Assembly: GCA_905339155.1 (NCBI GenBank) | Contig: CAJPFJ010000024.1 | Location: 1 to 64,000 of the forward strand | Source of the DNA: Methanosarcinales archaeon | GTDB lineage: Archaea; Halobacteriota; Methanosarcinia; Methanosarcinales; Methanoperedenaceae | Length of the DNA: 64,000 bases | Direction: 5' to 3' | In this document: positions 8,124-18,108 of the stretch, in pieces | Position numbering within the stretch: the first letter of the stretch is position 1 | Layout of the letters: each line of letters opens with the position of its first letter | Made by a program: the position numbers and the translations under genes | The notes under the pieces: model-generated | What the model saw: only the letters and a program-made list of their open reading frames with translations | Databases searched by the model: none | Told to the model about the DNA's origin: nothing

Positions 8124-9101
8124 ATGGACTTAGATAAAATCGCAAAAGAAATCAGGGAATTCGAGGGCGTGACCAGGAAAAAACCCATAGCAGACCTCAT
8201 AAATATTTTCCAGACCGTCCGGGCGGAATATTCCGATTTAATAGTTGATTTTGGTGACGATGCCGCCGTCATCGATATCGGTGGGGATGATTATATTCTT
8301 TTCGCGGCTGATGGCATCTGGGGGCGTCTTGTGAACGCAAGTCCCTGGTGGGCAGGATATACATCCGTGCTTGTGAATGTCAATGATATCGCTGCCATGG
8401 GGGGAAAACCTGTTGCGATGGTCAATGTCCTCTCTTCGGATAATAAGAACGCATGCAAGGAACTCCTGCGTGGAATAAGGGATGGCATTGCCAAATTCGG
8501 CGTTCCCATGGTCGGAGGGCACATGCATCCTGACACACCTTATACTTCACTATCAGTAGCCATCATTGGTACGGTTAAAAAGGGATGTGAAATAAAAAGC
8601 GGCGCCGCAAGAGCAGGGGATGTTGTAATAGCTGCATACGATATGGATGGGAAAATCGGGCCAAATTCTCCCTATAGTTTTGACACAACGACAGCTAAAG
8701 AACCGGAGGAAGTGCGCGGGAAATACAGGGTAATGCAGGAAATCGGCGAAAAGAAACTTGTCACAGCAGGGAAGGATATCAGCAATCCAGGGCTTATAGG
8801 GACCCTTGGGATGCTCCTTGAGACCAGCAGGAAAGGGGCTCGCATTGATTTGGGGAAAATACATGCGCCTCTGGATATTGATTTCACCCAGTGGTTGAAG
8901 GTTCACCCTGCGATCGGTTTTATAGTCACGGCTTTACCAGAAAATGAAGCGCAGGTCATTGACCTATTTGAAAAAGCAGGATATACGGCATCGAATATCG
9001 GTATAGTGGATAATACCTCAAGACTTGATATTTGTTATGGCGATAAATGCGTGACTGTGTTTGATTTCAAGAAAGATGTGGTGACAGGGATAATCCAATG
9101 A
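8124..9101 (+). CDS. Methanogenesis marker protein 2-like (AIR synthase-related)
   Basis: 325 aa of the PurM/ThiL/SelD ATP-dependent superfamily. The N-terminal half has the glycine/aspartate ATP region (DFGDDAAVIDIG, then NVNDIAAMGGKP and GGHMHPDTPY), and the C-terminal half carries SNPGLIGTLGMLLE. Overall pattern and length match the AIR synthase-related family called methanogenesis marker protein 2, found almost only in methanogens and methane-oxidising archaea and of unknown biochemical role. ThiL or HypE-like function is less likely given the loop sequences. It stands alone; the upstream 90 bases hold its promoter region. Confidence 0.75.
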   Translation: MDLDKIAKEIREFEGVTRKKPIADLINIFQTVRAEYSDLIVDFGDDAAVIDIGGDDYILFAADGIWGRLVNASPWWAGYTSVLVNVNDIAAMGGKPVAMVNVLSSDNKNACKELLRGIRDGIAKFGVPMVGGHMHPDTPYTSLSVAIIGTVKKGCEIKSGAARAGDVVIAAYDMDGKIGPNSPYSFDTTTAKEPEEVRGKYRVMQEIGEKKLVTAGKDISNPGLIGTLGMLLETSRKGARIDLGKIHAPLDIDFTQWLKVHPAIGFIVTALPENEAQVIDLFEKAGYTASNIGIVDNTSRLDICYGDKCVTVFDFKKDVVTGIIQ

Positions 9102-9122
9102 CATAGTTTTTGTTTAATTTGT

Positions 9123-9154
9123 TTCACACTTCTTTCACAACCCTGTTTATATTA
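9123..9154 (+). promoter_or_regulatory. Paired TTCACA box plus TATA, chemoreceptor 1
   Basis: TTCACA at 9123-9128 and 9134-9139 (11-bp period), with the TATA-like TTTATATTA starting at 9146, 12 bp after the start of the second hexamer. It is the same architecture as six sites between 46.8 and 59.8 kb. Confidence 0.75.
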
Positions 9155-9201
9155 AAGTACGTGAATCTTCAATTAGAAGAGAGGAAAACGGGGAACAAAC
9201 A

Positions 9202-11397
9202 ATGATCAATTTCAAAGATATGTCTTTAAGCAAGAAGCTGATAGGCGGGTTCGGTATTATAATTCTCCTGCTTATAATAGTCGCCGCATTGAGCGTGATA
9301 AAATTAAGTTCAATGGAAACAGGAACAAAAAGTTTATTTGATAATGAGGTAAATTTAGGTAAAAAAGTAGATAATATAAGCATCAATCTTCTCCAGGCAA
9401 GACGTGATGAGAAAAATTTCTTGATGCGAAATGACCTTCAGTATATGGATAAGGTTAAGTCTTCAGTAAATGCCATCAAGAATGATGTTGCCGATATCTC
9501 AAACCTCGATATTGGACAGAAAGAAAAGGATAACGCTAATAACATTTTACCCCTGATCGCTGGTTATGAGAATACATTTCTTGAAGTTGTTTCTCTGCAA
9601 AAACAAATTGGTTTGCTGGAAATGGAAGGATTAAATGGAGATTTAATAAACCAGGCACGAGATGCAGAAAGTGATATAAAAAAGATCGGCAGCACAGATG
9701 CTCTGGCGTCGTTACTTGAAGCCAGAAGACATGAGAAAAACTATGTTCTCCGTAAGGATACGCTCTACCAGACAAAGGTGCATGATGCGGTAGATAAAGC
9801 TAAAAAGAGTGTATTATCCTTACAAGTATCGGATTCTGAGAAAAAACAGGTTAATTTGAAACTTGATCTATATTCAGCAACTTTTGATAAATTTGTAACC
9901 ATATCTATTCAAAGAGACAAAAAAGAAGAGGATCTCACAGGTAACGCGCGCCAGATAGATGTCCTTATTGCCAGTATAGTAATAGATTCCCAGACTAACC
10001 TGAACAATCGAATGGAGGCAATGACTGCTTCCAATAATACTTCGAAGATGACTGTTATTATATTGGCTATCATTGCAATTGTAACAGGTATTGGCGCCAG
10101 TATCTATATATCCCGCTCCATTACAGGGCCAGTGGATAATATTCTTGAGGCGTCAAAAAAAGTAGCAAAAGGCGACCTTACTGTGCAGGTGCAAAGCAAT
10201 CACAAGGACGAAGTGGGACAACTCTCCATGGCTATCCAGGACATGACCGGGAACTTAAAGACCGTGATCGGAAAAGTGCAAAAATCTGCGATGAAAGTCT
10301 CAACTACATCCCATGCGCTTTCAGATTCAAGCAAGGAAATGAAAGCGTCCACAGAGCAGGTATCCAACACAATGCAGGATATCTCCAAAGGAGTAAGCCA
10401 GCAGGCGACGGATATGACACAGATCGCAAAAGCCATGCAGGATATGTCGCATACAGTACAGCAAATTGCGACAAGTTCCCAGAAAGCATCGCTGCGGGCA
10501 GATGAAGCCAATAAGACTGCACAGGAAGCGGGCAGGATTTCCGGTAATGTCGCGCAGAAGATGAACGAGATAAAAACAACTGTCGATGGTTCAGCTGTTG
10601 TAATAAAGGAGCTTGAAGGCAAATCCCAGAAGATAGGCGAAATTATCGGCGTTATAACCAATATAGCAGACCAGACAAACCTGCTTGCCCTTAATGCAGC
10701 CATTGAAGCGGCACGGGCCGGAGAGCATGGAAGAGGATTTGCGGTTGTGGCTGACGAAGTTCGAAAACTCGCTGAGGAGTCAAGAATGGCGGCGAATCAG
10801 ATCACTAAACTGATAAAAGAAATCCAGCTGGGAACCAAGAAAGCTGTTGAAAGCATGGAAAACGGCACGAAAACTGTAAGTGAAGGTTCAGCTACTATTG
10901 ATATTGCCTCATCTGCAATTAATAATATCGTATCTAACGCAGGCGAAATTGCCAATATGATCCAGGAGATTGCGGCGACCGCACAAGAACAGTCAGCGTC
11001 TGTAGAAGAAGTCACAGCCGCGGTAGATAGTGTTTCAGCCATAAGCGAGGAATCTGCGGCAGGTACCGAGGAAGCCTCAGCCGCTACTGAAGAACTTACA
11101 GCCTCGATGGAGCAGCTCATGACATCTGCGCAGGAACTTGCGGAACTCTCAGAGGATCTGCAAATGGCTTCATCACACTTTGTGCTTAAGTCTGCTGATG
11201 ATTCCGAGCGCTGCTGGGATATCAAGAACTGCAGCAACGAGGCCAGACAGAAGTGCCCGGCATACAATTCCAAAGAACTTCGCTGCTGGCTGGTCGAAGG
11301 AACATGGTGCGGAGGAGTAAAGCAGGGTGATGCAAAAGCGAAAATCCACAACTGCATGAGCTGTGAAGCATTCAAGAAAAATATTGATGCGGAATGA
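9202..11397 (+). CDS. Chemoreceptor 1 (HBM sensor, two-CW tail)
   Basis: 731 aa methyl-accepting chemotaxis protein. TM1 is about residues 14-34, TM2 about 283-303. Between them lies a helical bimodular (HBM) sensor, marked by the twice-repeated motif [13 protein letters not shown] and [16 protein letters not shown] domains of characterised receptors bind small organic acids. HAMP follows, then the signalling hairpin with the conserved tip ([20 protein letters not shown] near 480-500). After residue 670 comes a Cys-rich module: [21 protein letters not shown] and CMSCEAF, the two-CW domain, also present as a separate protein at 59858. It is far from the other receptors but shares their promoter motif. 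Confidence 0.92.
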   Translation: MINFKDMSLSKKLIGGFGIIILLLIIVAALSVIKLSSMETGTKSLFDNEVNLGKKVDNISINLLQARRDEKNFLMRNDLQYMDKVKSSVNAIKNDVADISNLDIGQKEKDNANNILPLIAGYENTFLEVVSLQKQIGLLEMEGLNGDLINQARDAESDIKKIGSTDALASLLEARRHEKNYVLRKDTLYQTKVHDAVDKAKKSVLSLQVSDSEKKQVNLKLDLYSATFDKFVTISIQRDKKEEDLTGNARQIDVLIASIVIDSQTNLNNRMEAMTASNNTSKMTVIILAIIAIVTGIGASIYISRSITGPVDNILEASKKVAKGDLTVQVQSNHKDEVGQLSMAIQDMTGNLKTVIGKVQKSAMKVSTTSHALSDSSKEMKASTEQVSNTMQDISKGVSQQATDMTQIAKAMQDMSHTVQQIATSSQKASLRADEANKTAQEAGRISGNVAQKMNEIKTTVDGSAVVIKELEGKSQKIGEIIGVITNIADQTNLLALNAAIEAARAGEHGRGFAVVADEVRKLAEESRMAANQITKLIKEIQLGTKKAVESMENGTKTVSEGSATIDIASSAINNIVSNAGEIANMIQEIAATAQEQSASVEEVTAAVDSVSAISEESAAGTEEASAATEELTASMEQLMTSAQELAELSEDLQMASSHFVLKSADDSERCWDIKNCSNEARQKCPAYNSKELRCWLVEGTWCGGVKQGDAKAKIHNCMSCEAFKKNIDAE

Positions 11398-11420
11398 GAT
11401 AACGCAATAATCTGTTTTTC

Positions 11421-12584
11421 TCATTTTCGAAGATATTTCTCTATCCTGTCCATTCCTTCCCTGATATTCTCAATACTATTAGCATAAGAAAACCGGATAT
11501 ACCCTTTTGCGCCATCCCCAAAATCGATCCCCGGTGTTACTGCCACCCCTGCTTCTTCAAGTATATTGCGGCTTAAGTCCAGGGAATCCGTGCTGAATTC
11601 TTTTGCATTGGCAAGGACATAATAAGCCCCTTCAGGTTCATAGTTTATCCCGAACCCGATCTCTTTTAGCCTCTTGATCATGAATTTACGCCGCATATTA
11701 TATGTAACTACCATTTCTTTTACGTGCTCCTGCGGGCCAATTAGAGCTGCAATGCCTGCATACTGGACAAAGCTGTTGGCACAAATGAAAAAGTTCTGCT
11801 GGAGCTTCTGAAGCGGGCGGATATATTCCAATGGCGCGATAAGGTACCCGAGTCGCCAGCCTGTCATTGCATACAGCTTCGAAAAGCCGTTCAATACGAA
11901 TGCATTGGAAGTAAATTCTAAAATTGAATGATCTTTTCCTTTGTAGATAAGACCCTGGTATATTTCATCTGAAATTACAGGGATTTTCCCTGCGATATTT
12001 GATATGCTCCTCAAATTTCCCGGCGAGATCACATGACCTGTGGGATTGCATGGGGAATTTATCAATATGGCTTTTGTTTTTGATGTGATAGCATAGGCTA
12101 CATCTTCAGGCTCCATCCTGAATCCAGAGGTTTCCCTTGTGTGAACAAAAACAGGTTTCCCGTCCAGATATTCCACAAAATTAGGATAGCATGCATAATA
12201 TGGGTTAGACATTATCACCTCATCTTTTCGTCCCAGGAGGCTCATGAACACAAGAAGGAGGGCTGGACTGGTCCCTGAGGTTACGATTATTTGTTGGGGA
12301 CTCAATTCAAGTTTAAACTTCGCATTGTAATAATTGGCTATCGCTTCCCGAAGCTTTGGAAGTCCCAGGCTGTGGGTATATTTTGTTTCACCTGAAAAGA
12401 GAGCGGATGATGCTGCCTGGCATATGTGGGGCGCGGTTGGAAAATCAGGCTCCCCTATTTCAAGATGTATAATGTTCTTACCAAGACTTTCGAGTTCCTG
12501 CGCCCTTTCGAGGACTTCCATCACATGAAATGGAGAAAGCTTTTTTGCTTTATCTGAGATCAGGCTATGAGGACTATATCTCAT
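11421..12584 (-). CDS. Class I/II PLP-dependent aminotransferase
   Basis: 387 aa, normal length for fold-type I aspartate-type aminotransferases. Visible signatures are NPTG at about 180-183, DEIY (Asp206) contacting the PLP ring, and the Schiff-base lysine K236 in NGFSKLYAMTGWRLGY. N-terminal EIGEPDFPTA and the C-terminal RFSYA stretch fit substrate carboxylate binding. Specificity (aspartate, aromatic or other) cannot be read. The start overlaps the end of the upstream permease gene by 11 bp, so the two are probably cotranscribed. It converges on chemoreceptor 1. Confidence 0.88.
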   Translation of the reverse strand: MRYSPHSLISDKAKKLSPFHVMEVLERAQELESLGKNIIHLEIGEPDFPTAPHICQAASSALFSGETKYTHSLGLPKLREAIANYYNAKFKLELSPQQIIVTSGTSPALLLVFMSLLGRKDEVIMSNPYYACYPNFVEYLDGKPVFVHTRETSGFRMEPEDVAYAITSKTKAILINSPCNPTGHVISPGNLRSISNIAGKIPVISDEIYQGLIYKGKDHSILEFTSNAFVLNGFSKLYAMTGWRLGYLIAPLEYIRPLQKLQQNFFICANSFVQYAGIAALIGPQEHVKEMVVTYNMRRKFMIKRLKEIGFGINYEPEGAYYVLANAKEFSTDSLDLSRNILEEAGVAVTPGIDFGDGAKGYIRFSYANSIENIREGMDRIEKYLRK

Positions 12585-13632
12585 AATTCATAGCATTCTT
12601 TTCGGACTCCGTCCTGAATGAAATATATTCTTGTATAATTGTCTGGACGACAACAAATATTATCGGACCCAGAAGCAATCCTTTTGCTCCGAAAATTATA
12701 GGTCCTGAAAAAAAACCAATGATTATTGCAAGCGGATTAACATCAGCTTGCTTGGATCCAAAATATGGCTGCAAGACCATAGGGATAAAAACACTTAGTA
12801 TAACCACCCCGAAAAACATAATACCTTCTGCTGCAAATGTATTCCCTGTATAATACATATATGCTGCGGTAGGAACATAAACCATCCATGTTCCGAAAAC
12901 AGGGAGAAAACCGAATAACCCTGTAAGAATTGCAAGGAGAAATGCATGTGGCACTCCAAATATATAATATATGATAAAAGAAAATGTTGATAAAATCAAG
13001 GCCATTCCTATATACGCTATAATGAGCACATCAAAGCTTTTTCTTAGACCGTTTATGATACTTGATATAAATTTTTCATCTTCTTCCGGGAGAGTGGATG
13101 CATAGTCTTTAACAGCGCGTATTATTTCATGGCCATTTCGCATGAAATAATAAGTCGCATACAGGAATATTACGATATCAAGGACCAGAAGAGGTATGGA
13201 TGTAACAAAACCCGAAACAAGGCTGATCGCGATTGATGAGAATTTAGCAGTCATCTCCCTGGCTCCAAGAGGTAAATCCGTGTAAGTTCCTAATCCCATT
13301 GATGAAATAGTATCTGAAAACACCGAAATAATATAATTGATCTTACCACTGAGTGCGGTAATATCTCCGAATATCTGGCCAATATTTGTCATTAAGTATG
13401 AGACTGCCAATATGATTGGAATTCCTATAAGGATCGTCAGGATTACAAGGGTTGCATGAGAAAATAGCTTATGTTTCTCCATCTTCTTGATTATCGGCCT
13501 GAGTATGTATGTTGTTATTGCAGCAAGGGTCAGCGAAGTTATGAACGGGTATATCATTATTGCAGCTACGCCTATGGCAACGAGGAAAATAGCAGGATGT
13601 GTCTTTAAATGAAGCCTGGAGGATAAAACCAT
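12574..13632 (-). CDS. AI-2E/PerM family membrane protein
   Basis: 352 aa with about eight membrane spans and the family pattern: N-terminal hydrophobic pair, a long extracytoplasmic/amphipathic region, then the conserved GLFGFLPVFGTW and GSKQADVNPLAIIIGFFSGP segments. Members include TqsA/AI-2 exporters and Na+/H+ antiporter-like proteins; the substrate is unknown, and the AI-2 label is historical. It precedes and overlaps the aminotransferase gene, hinting at export of a metabolite made by it, but this is speculation. Confidence 0.85.
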   Translation of the reverse strand: MVLSSRLHLKTHPAIFLVAIGVAAIMIYPFITSLTLAAITTYILRPIIKKMEKHKLFSHATLVILTILIGIPIILAVSYLMTNIGQIFGDITALSGKINYIISVFSDTISSMGLGTYTDLPLGAREMTAKFSSIAISLVSGFVTSIPLLVLDIVIFLYATYYFMRNGHEIIRAVKDYASTLPEEDEKFISSIINGLRKSFDVLIIAYIGMALILSTFSFIIYYIFGVPHAFLLAILTGLFGFLPVFGTWMVYVPTAAYMYYTGNTFAAEGIMFFGVVILSVFIPMVLQPYFGSKQADVNPLAIIIGFFSGPIIFGAKGLLLGPIIFVVVQTIIQEYISFRTESEKNAMNYEI

Positions 13633-13800
13633 AATACCACAGCACTATTTTGTATATTCGATATATATAAAGGTACCTATAGAAATAGTTCGTATGGACG
13701 CAGACAATATATAGTCTCGAAAAAAAATATCGAGTTATTTCAGGCATATCTTTATATTTGATCATGGTTATGTATTGTATTGACAAAACCATAGGTAATT

Positions 13801-16800
13801 ATGAACTCCAATAACCTTGCATACCTTGAAGAAAAATTCCAAACCCGTGTGACCTTTGACCCTGTCGAACGAATGCTATATGGGCATGATATTTCTGCCA
13901 TTCCTGCACTTGTCAGGCCTTTAATTGGAAATACAACGCCTGACGCAGTAGTGCAGCCTCAGGATGAGAAAGAACTAATTGAACTTGTAAAATGGGCAGT
14001 ATCAAACAATGTGCCGCTTACGCCAAGAGGAAAGGCTACCTCAGGCTATGGGGGAGCAATACCGGTCAATCAAGGCGTAGTTGTAGATTTCTACAGGATG
14101 AAAAAAGTCCTTGCGATCGATGCAAAGAACCTGACTGTCACAGTCCAGCCCGGGATCAGCTGGGAAAAGCTTGATGCAAAATTAAATAAACAAAATCTGA
14201 CGATCAGGTTATATCCCACAAGCTATCCTTCCTCAACTGTCGGGGGATGGCTGGCGCAGGGCGGCGCAGGTATAGGAAGCTTCGAGTACGGCTATTTCCG
14301 TGAAAATGTGGTCAGAGCAAAAGTAGTTTTACCATCAGGCAATGTCAGAAATTTTACCGGTGATGAACTTGAGTTAATAGCTGATGCGGAAGGCATAACA
14401 GGATTAATTTCAGAAGTGACGCTGCGCATACAGCCTTATGAAGATATTGAAGTTGCAGGGCTTGCCTCCCCGGATGCAAATCGCTTGCAGGAACTTGTGA
14501 ATTCTATCATTGGATCAAAGCTTGCGATCTGGTCAATGGTATTTATCAACCCGCAGATGGCTGAAATGAAAAACCGCGCTCCTGTTATGGAACACGGCGG
14601 ACACGCAATACAGGATCGTGTAATGCTTCCTGCTAAATATATCCTTACACTTGCTTTTCGTAAAAAAGACAGTACAACTGTCAGGGCAGAACTTCCCGGT
14701 CTTGCCAGATCATCCGGGGCAGACATCCTGAGTGACAAAATTGCAGAGCATGAATGGGATAACCGCTTCAAACTTATGGTCGTAAAGCGGCTTGGCCCTT
14801 CGCTTGTTCCTGCTGAGGTAATAGTTCCGCTCTCAAGACTTGGAGATGTGATGGGTGAAATCGAGAGCAAGATTTCCCAGCCAATAGTTAAGGAAGGTGT
14901 GATCATCCGTGACGGGATCAACGGGGAACCTGAAGTTGTCATTCTCGGTTTTATCCCGAGCGACCAGCGAAAATTCAGCTATAATTTTGTGTTCGGTCTT
15001 GTGCTTTCAATTATGAAGATCGCTGAAAAACATGGCGGGAGACCCTATGCAACCGGCATGTATTTCTCAAAAAAGGCTGATTCCATATTAGGTAAAGATA
15101 GAGTACAACGATTGCGTGATTTCAAAACCAGGATCGATCCAAAAAATATAATGAATCCCGGGAAGGTCACAAGCATCGGCCTTATGGGAATAGCCCTGGG
15201 CATTGCAGGCGCTTTTGAGCCGGTCATCCGTCCCCTTGGAAATTCCGTTACTACTACTATTGGTGAGAGGCCGCTAAAGCAGGTCAGGGATATTCCGGCA
15301 GATGTTGCATGGTATGCTTACAGCTGCTCCCAGTGCGGCTATTGTATAGATGAATGCGACCAGTTCTACGGGCGCGGCTGGGAAAGCCAGAGCCCCAGGG
15401 GTAAATGGTACTGGCTTCGGGAATACATGGAAGGGCGTGTTGAATGGGACCAGAAGATGGTTGACACGATCATTTCATGCACTACTTGTGAGCTTTGCAA
15501 CTTGCGCTGCTCGGCAGCATTGCCAATCGAACCTTCGTGGATGAAGCTTCGCGGCAAACTGATAAATGAAGACAAAAAGATGACTTTCCCGCCATTTGAG
15601 ATGATGACAGAAGCGCTTAACTCAGAGGGAAATATCTGGGCAGGCTACAGGAAAGACCGCTCAAAATGGTTCCCTGAGGACCTTAAGGAAAAGCACGGGC
15701 CTATGCATAAATCAAAGAATGTTTATTTTGCCGGTTGTACGGCAAGCTTTGTTGAAAAAGATATAGGCATGGCAAGTGTGCGCCTCCTTGATGCGGCAAA
15801 TGTTGATTTTACGTATCTTGGCGAGAAGGAGAACTGCTGCGCTACACCAATGCTTGTGGCAGGCAAATGGGATGCCTTTGCAAAAACCATGAAAACGAAT
15901 ATCAGCGCAGTAAAAGCAGCCGGGGCTGATACTGTAATTACCTCATGCCCGGCATGTGATATGATGTGGCGGCATGTATATCCAGAATGGGCAGATAAAC
16001 TTGATATCGATTACAAGATAAAGACAAAGCATTATAGTGAGGTCGTATCTCAGAAAATTAAATCAGGTGAGTTCAAATTCAAAACTGGCGTGGAAAAACC
16101 CATCACAGTTACATTACATGACTCCTGCCATATTGGACGCGCATCGGGTGTTTATGACCCGCCGCGTGATGTTATTAAGGCCATTCCAGGGGTCAAGTTC
16201 GTTGAGATGAGCTCAAACAGGGAAAAAGCTCATTGCTGCGGCTCTGTGCTGACGCTACTTAAAGAGCCAGGGGTGGCAGCAGATATTGGAAAGATCCGGC
16301 TTGATGAAGCCGTTGAAGCAGGCGCACAAAAGGTTATTGCCCTTTGCCCATGCTGCCAGTTCCAGCTAAGGGTAAGCGCGGATGCAAGAAAGATCCCTAT
16401 TGAAGTGGTTGATCTTGCGGCTTTTGCTTCATCAACCCTGGGATATGATTTCCCGGATCCGAATCCTGAAGTACTGGCACAATGGGCTGTCTTTGAGAAG
16501 ATGATAGCTCTTATGACACCCAGGGGATTTGCAGATCTTTTAGGGACCATGTGGCCTGAGCTTATCGATGCAATGCCTTATGGAATGGGGCATATGATGC
16601 GGATTATGGGCAAAATCCCGGGGGCTCTTACGCTTATGAAGCCCATGTTCCCCGTGCTATTTCCGCTGCTTCTTCCGAAGATGATGCCAGAGGTAATGCC
16701 TTTGATGCTAGAAAAGGTTGGCCAGGCAATCCCAATGCCTGCATATATGTCAGAGCAAATGCCTGAACTCTTGCCAAAAATCATGGAGAACCTGATGCCG

Positions 16801-16869
16801 CATATGATCGATGAGGTCGTGCCGCTTGTTACACAGCCGATGATCGATTATCTCCACATGAAGAAATGA
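13801..16869 (+). CDS. FAD-linked oxidase fused to HdrD-like Fe-S domains
   Basis: 1022 aa. Residues ~30-200 are a VAO/GlcD-type FAD-binding domain (TPRGKATSGYGG, VQPGISWEKLD), ~210-465 the FAD-oxidase C domain. Two [4Fe-4S] motifs follow: C509-C512-C515-C519 and C560-C563-C566-C570. Two CCG domains resemble HdrD/HdrB: C646, C679-C680, C716, C719, and C776, C812-C813, C849, C851, C852. Such fusions oxidise 2-hydroxyacids (lactate or glycolate dehydrogenases) or serve in electron transfer in methanogens and ANME archaea; the substrate is not evident. The last ~120 residues are an unusual Met/Pro-rich tail with repeated MP and LP pairs and no catalytic motif. The gene has its own promoter, divergent from the permease. 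Confidence 0.88.
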   Translation: MNSNNLAYLEEKFQTRVTFDPVERMLYGHDISAIPALVRPLIGNTTPDAVVQPQDEKELIELVKWAVSNNVPLTPRGKATSGYGGAIPVNQGVVVDFYRMKKVLAIDAKNLTVTVQPGISWEKLDAKLNKQNLTIRLYPTSYPSSTVGGWLAQGGAGIGSFEYGYFRENVVRAKVVLPSGNVRNFTGDELELIADAEGITGLISEVTLRIQPYEDIEVAGLASPDANRLQELVNSIIGSKLAIWSMVFINPQMAEMKNRAPVMEHGGHAIQDRVMLPAKYILTLAFRKKDSTTVRAELPGLARSSGADILSDKIAEHEWDNRFKLMVVKRLGPSLVPAEVIVPLSRLGDVMGEIESKISQPIVKEGVIIRDGINGEPEVVILGFIPSDQRKFSYNFVFGLVLSIMKIAEKHGGRPYATGMYFSKKADSILGKDRVQRLRDFKTRIDPKNIMNPGKVTSIGLMGIALGIAGAFEPVIRPLGNSVTTTIGERPLKQVRDIPADVAWYAYSCSQCGYCIDECDQFYGRGWESQSPRGKWYWLREYMEGRVEWDQKMVDTIISCTTCELCNLRCSAALPIEPSWMKLRGKLINEDKKMTFPPFEMMTEALNSEGNIWAGYRKDRSKWFPEDLKEKHGPMHKSKNVYFAGCTASFVEKDIGMASVRLLDAANVDFTYLGEKENCCATPMLVAGKWDAFAKTMKTNISAVKAAGADTVITSCPACDMMWRHVYPEWADKLDIDYKIKTKHYSEVVSQKIKSGEFKFKTGVEKPITVTLHDSCHIGRASGVYDPPRDVIKAIPGVKFVEMSSNREKAHCCGSVLTLLKEPGVAADIGKIRLDEAVEAGAQKVIALCPCCQFQLRVSADARKIPIEVVDLAAFASSTLGYDFPDPNPEVLAQWAVFEKMIALMTPRGFADLLGTMWPELIDAMPYGMGHMMRIMGKIPGALTLMKPMFPVLFPLLLPKMMPEVMPLMLEKVGQAIPMPAYMSEQMPELLPKIMENLMPHMIDEVVPLVTQPMIDYLHMKK

Positions 16870-16873
16870 CATA

Positions 16874-17971
16874 TCATTTTTTATTCTTTCCCGGATATGC
16901 AGAAGCTGATCTGACATTTGATCCCATCCAGACCTTTGAGATTTTTAGAAATGTGTCAGTATACATTTTTGCCATGACCTTTACTGGCTCCATGACCTCT
17001 TTCATAGGTCCCCCGACAGTTGGCATGTCCTCGAAAAAGTCATCAAAAGCTTTTTGATATATCTTTACCCAGAGATTATAAAATTCTTTATATTTCTCTG
17101 GGTCTGAATTTTGTTTGGACAGCTCAAGAGCTTTTTCAGACATTTTCTCAAGCGCTGCTATCCAGGACTTGTACATGCTCAGATAAATCTCAGTGCTCTC
17201 TACAAAATTTTTGAATATTTCACTGGAAGGCTCCGCAGATGTTGCATATTTGCCATACATCTCTTTATATGTATCCATCCACAGATCATAAAATTCCTTA
17301 TATGCTTCAGGACCTGCGTCTGCCCTGGCGAGTTCTGCCATTTTCTCGGAAAGTTTCATCATAGATTCATTTAATGGTTTACAAAATTGTGCATATGATT
17401 TCTTCCAGAGTTTTGACATCTGCAAAAAGCTCCCCGGGTAGATGTCTGGAATTTCAATATAATTCCCAAAGATCTCTTTTGTGTTTTCTTGTGTGGGTAA
17501 TTCTAATATTTCATCGAATATTTTTTCATATGATTTCATCCACATATCATAACATTCTTTATATTTTTCAGTATCTGGTTTACCAGAAAGGATCTCTTTT
17601 GTCTTCTGTGTATTACTTTCTAACTCTTCGATCCACGATTTGTAGAGTTTATTATATTCATCTGCATTTGCAATGAATTTTTCAAGTGTCTCTTTATTTG
17701 ATTCCGGTGTTGGGATCGGATAAAATTTGCCAAAAGTATTTTGATATGTTTTGATCCATTCATCATAAAATTCCCTGTATTTCTGAGGCGCGGCTTCTTT
17801 TGAAAGAATAGTCGTCTTCTCAAACATTTCTTCTGTCGATTCGATCCAGGGCCTGTAAAGCTTAACATATGAATCTTCCCACATTTTTGAAACGGCTGTA
17901 TAACTATCAGCCCAGCTGTTGAAAATTTTCTCTTCTTTAACGTTTTTTTTGCCTTGGGTTTTATTGACCAT
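16874..17971 (-). CDS. Four-repeat helical protein, PhaE-like
   Basis: 365 aa, almost entirely helical and rich in Trp, Tyr and Lys. Four degenerate units start with a YKEFYDLWMKTYQKAF-type block (about residues 63, 138, 222 and 292), each followed by an FxNFVESTEIYxxMYKSW-like block. This Y/W-helix pattern resembles PhaE, the non-catalytic subunit of class III polyhydroxyalkanoate synthase, and phasin-like proteins; no catalytic PhaC is in the window. PHA storage is known in Methanoperedens, so granule association is a reasonable guess. No signal or membrane span is seen. It converges on the HdrD-like gene with only 4 bp between stops and has its own promoter region at 17972-18108. Confidence 0.55.
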   Translation of the reverse strand: MVNKTQGKKNVKEEKIFNSWADSYTAVSKMWEDSYVKLYRPWIESTEEMFEKTTILSKEAAPQKYREFYDEWIKTYQNTFGKFYPIPTPESNKETLEKFIANADEYNKLYKSWIEELESNTQKTKEILSGKPDTEKYKECYDMWMKSYEKIFDEILELPTQENTKEIFGNYIEIPDIYPGSFLQMSKLWKKSYAQFCKPLNESMMKLSEKMAELARADAGPEAYKEFYDLWMDTYKEMYGKYATSAEPSSEIFKNFVESTEIYLSMYKSWIAALEKMSEKALELSKQNSDPEKYKEFYNLWVKIYQKAFDDFFEDMPTVGGPMKEVMEPVKVMAKMYTDTFLKISKVWMGSNVRSASAYPGKNKK

Positions 17972-18108
17972 AATTATTTCCTTCTTTTAAATATTGTATC
18001 ATAAACCGTATTCTGTCACGGTTGGTTTTCCCCCGAACCTATGCCCAGCATCAAAACGATTTAGTAATATACATATTATGTTTCTAATATATATAGATTA
18101 TTTCTAAT

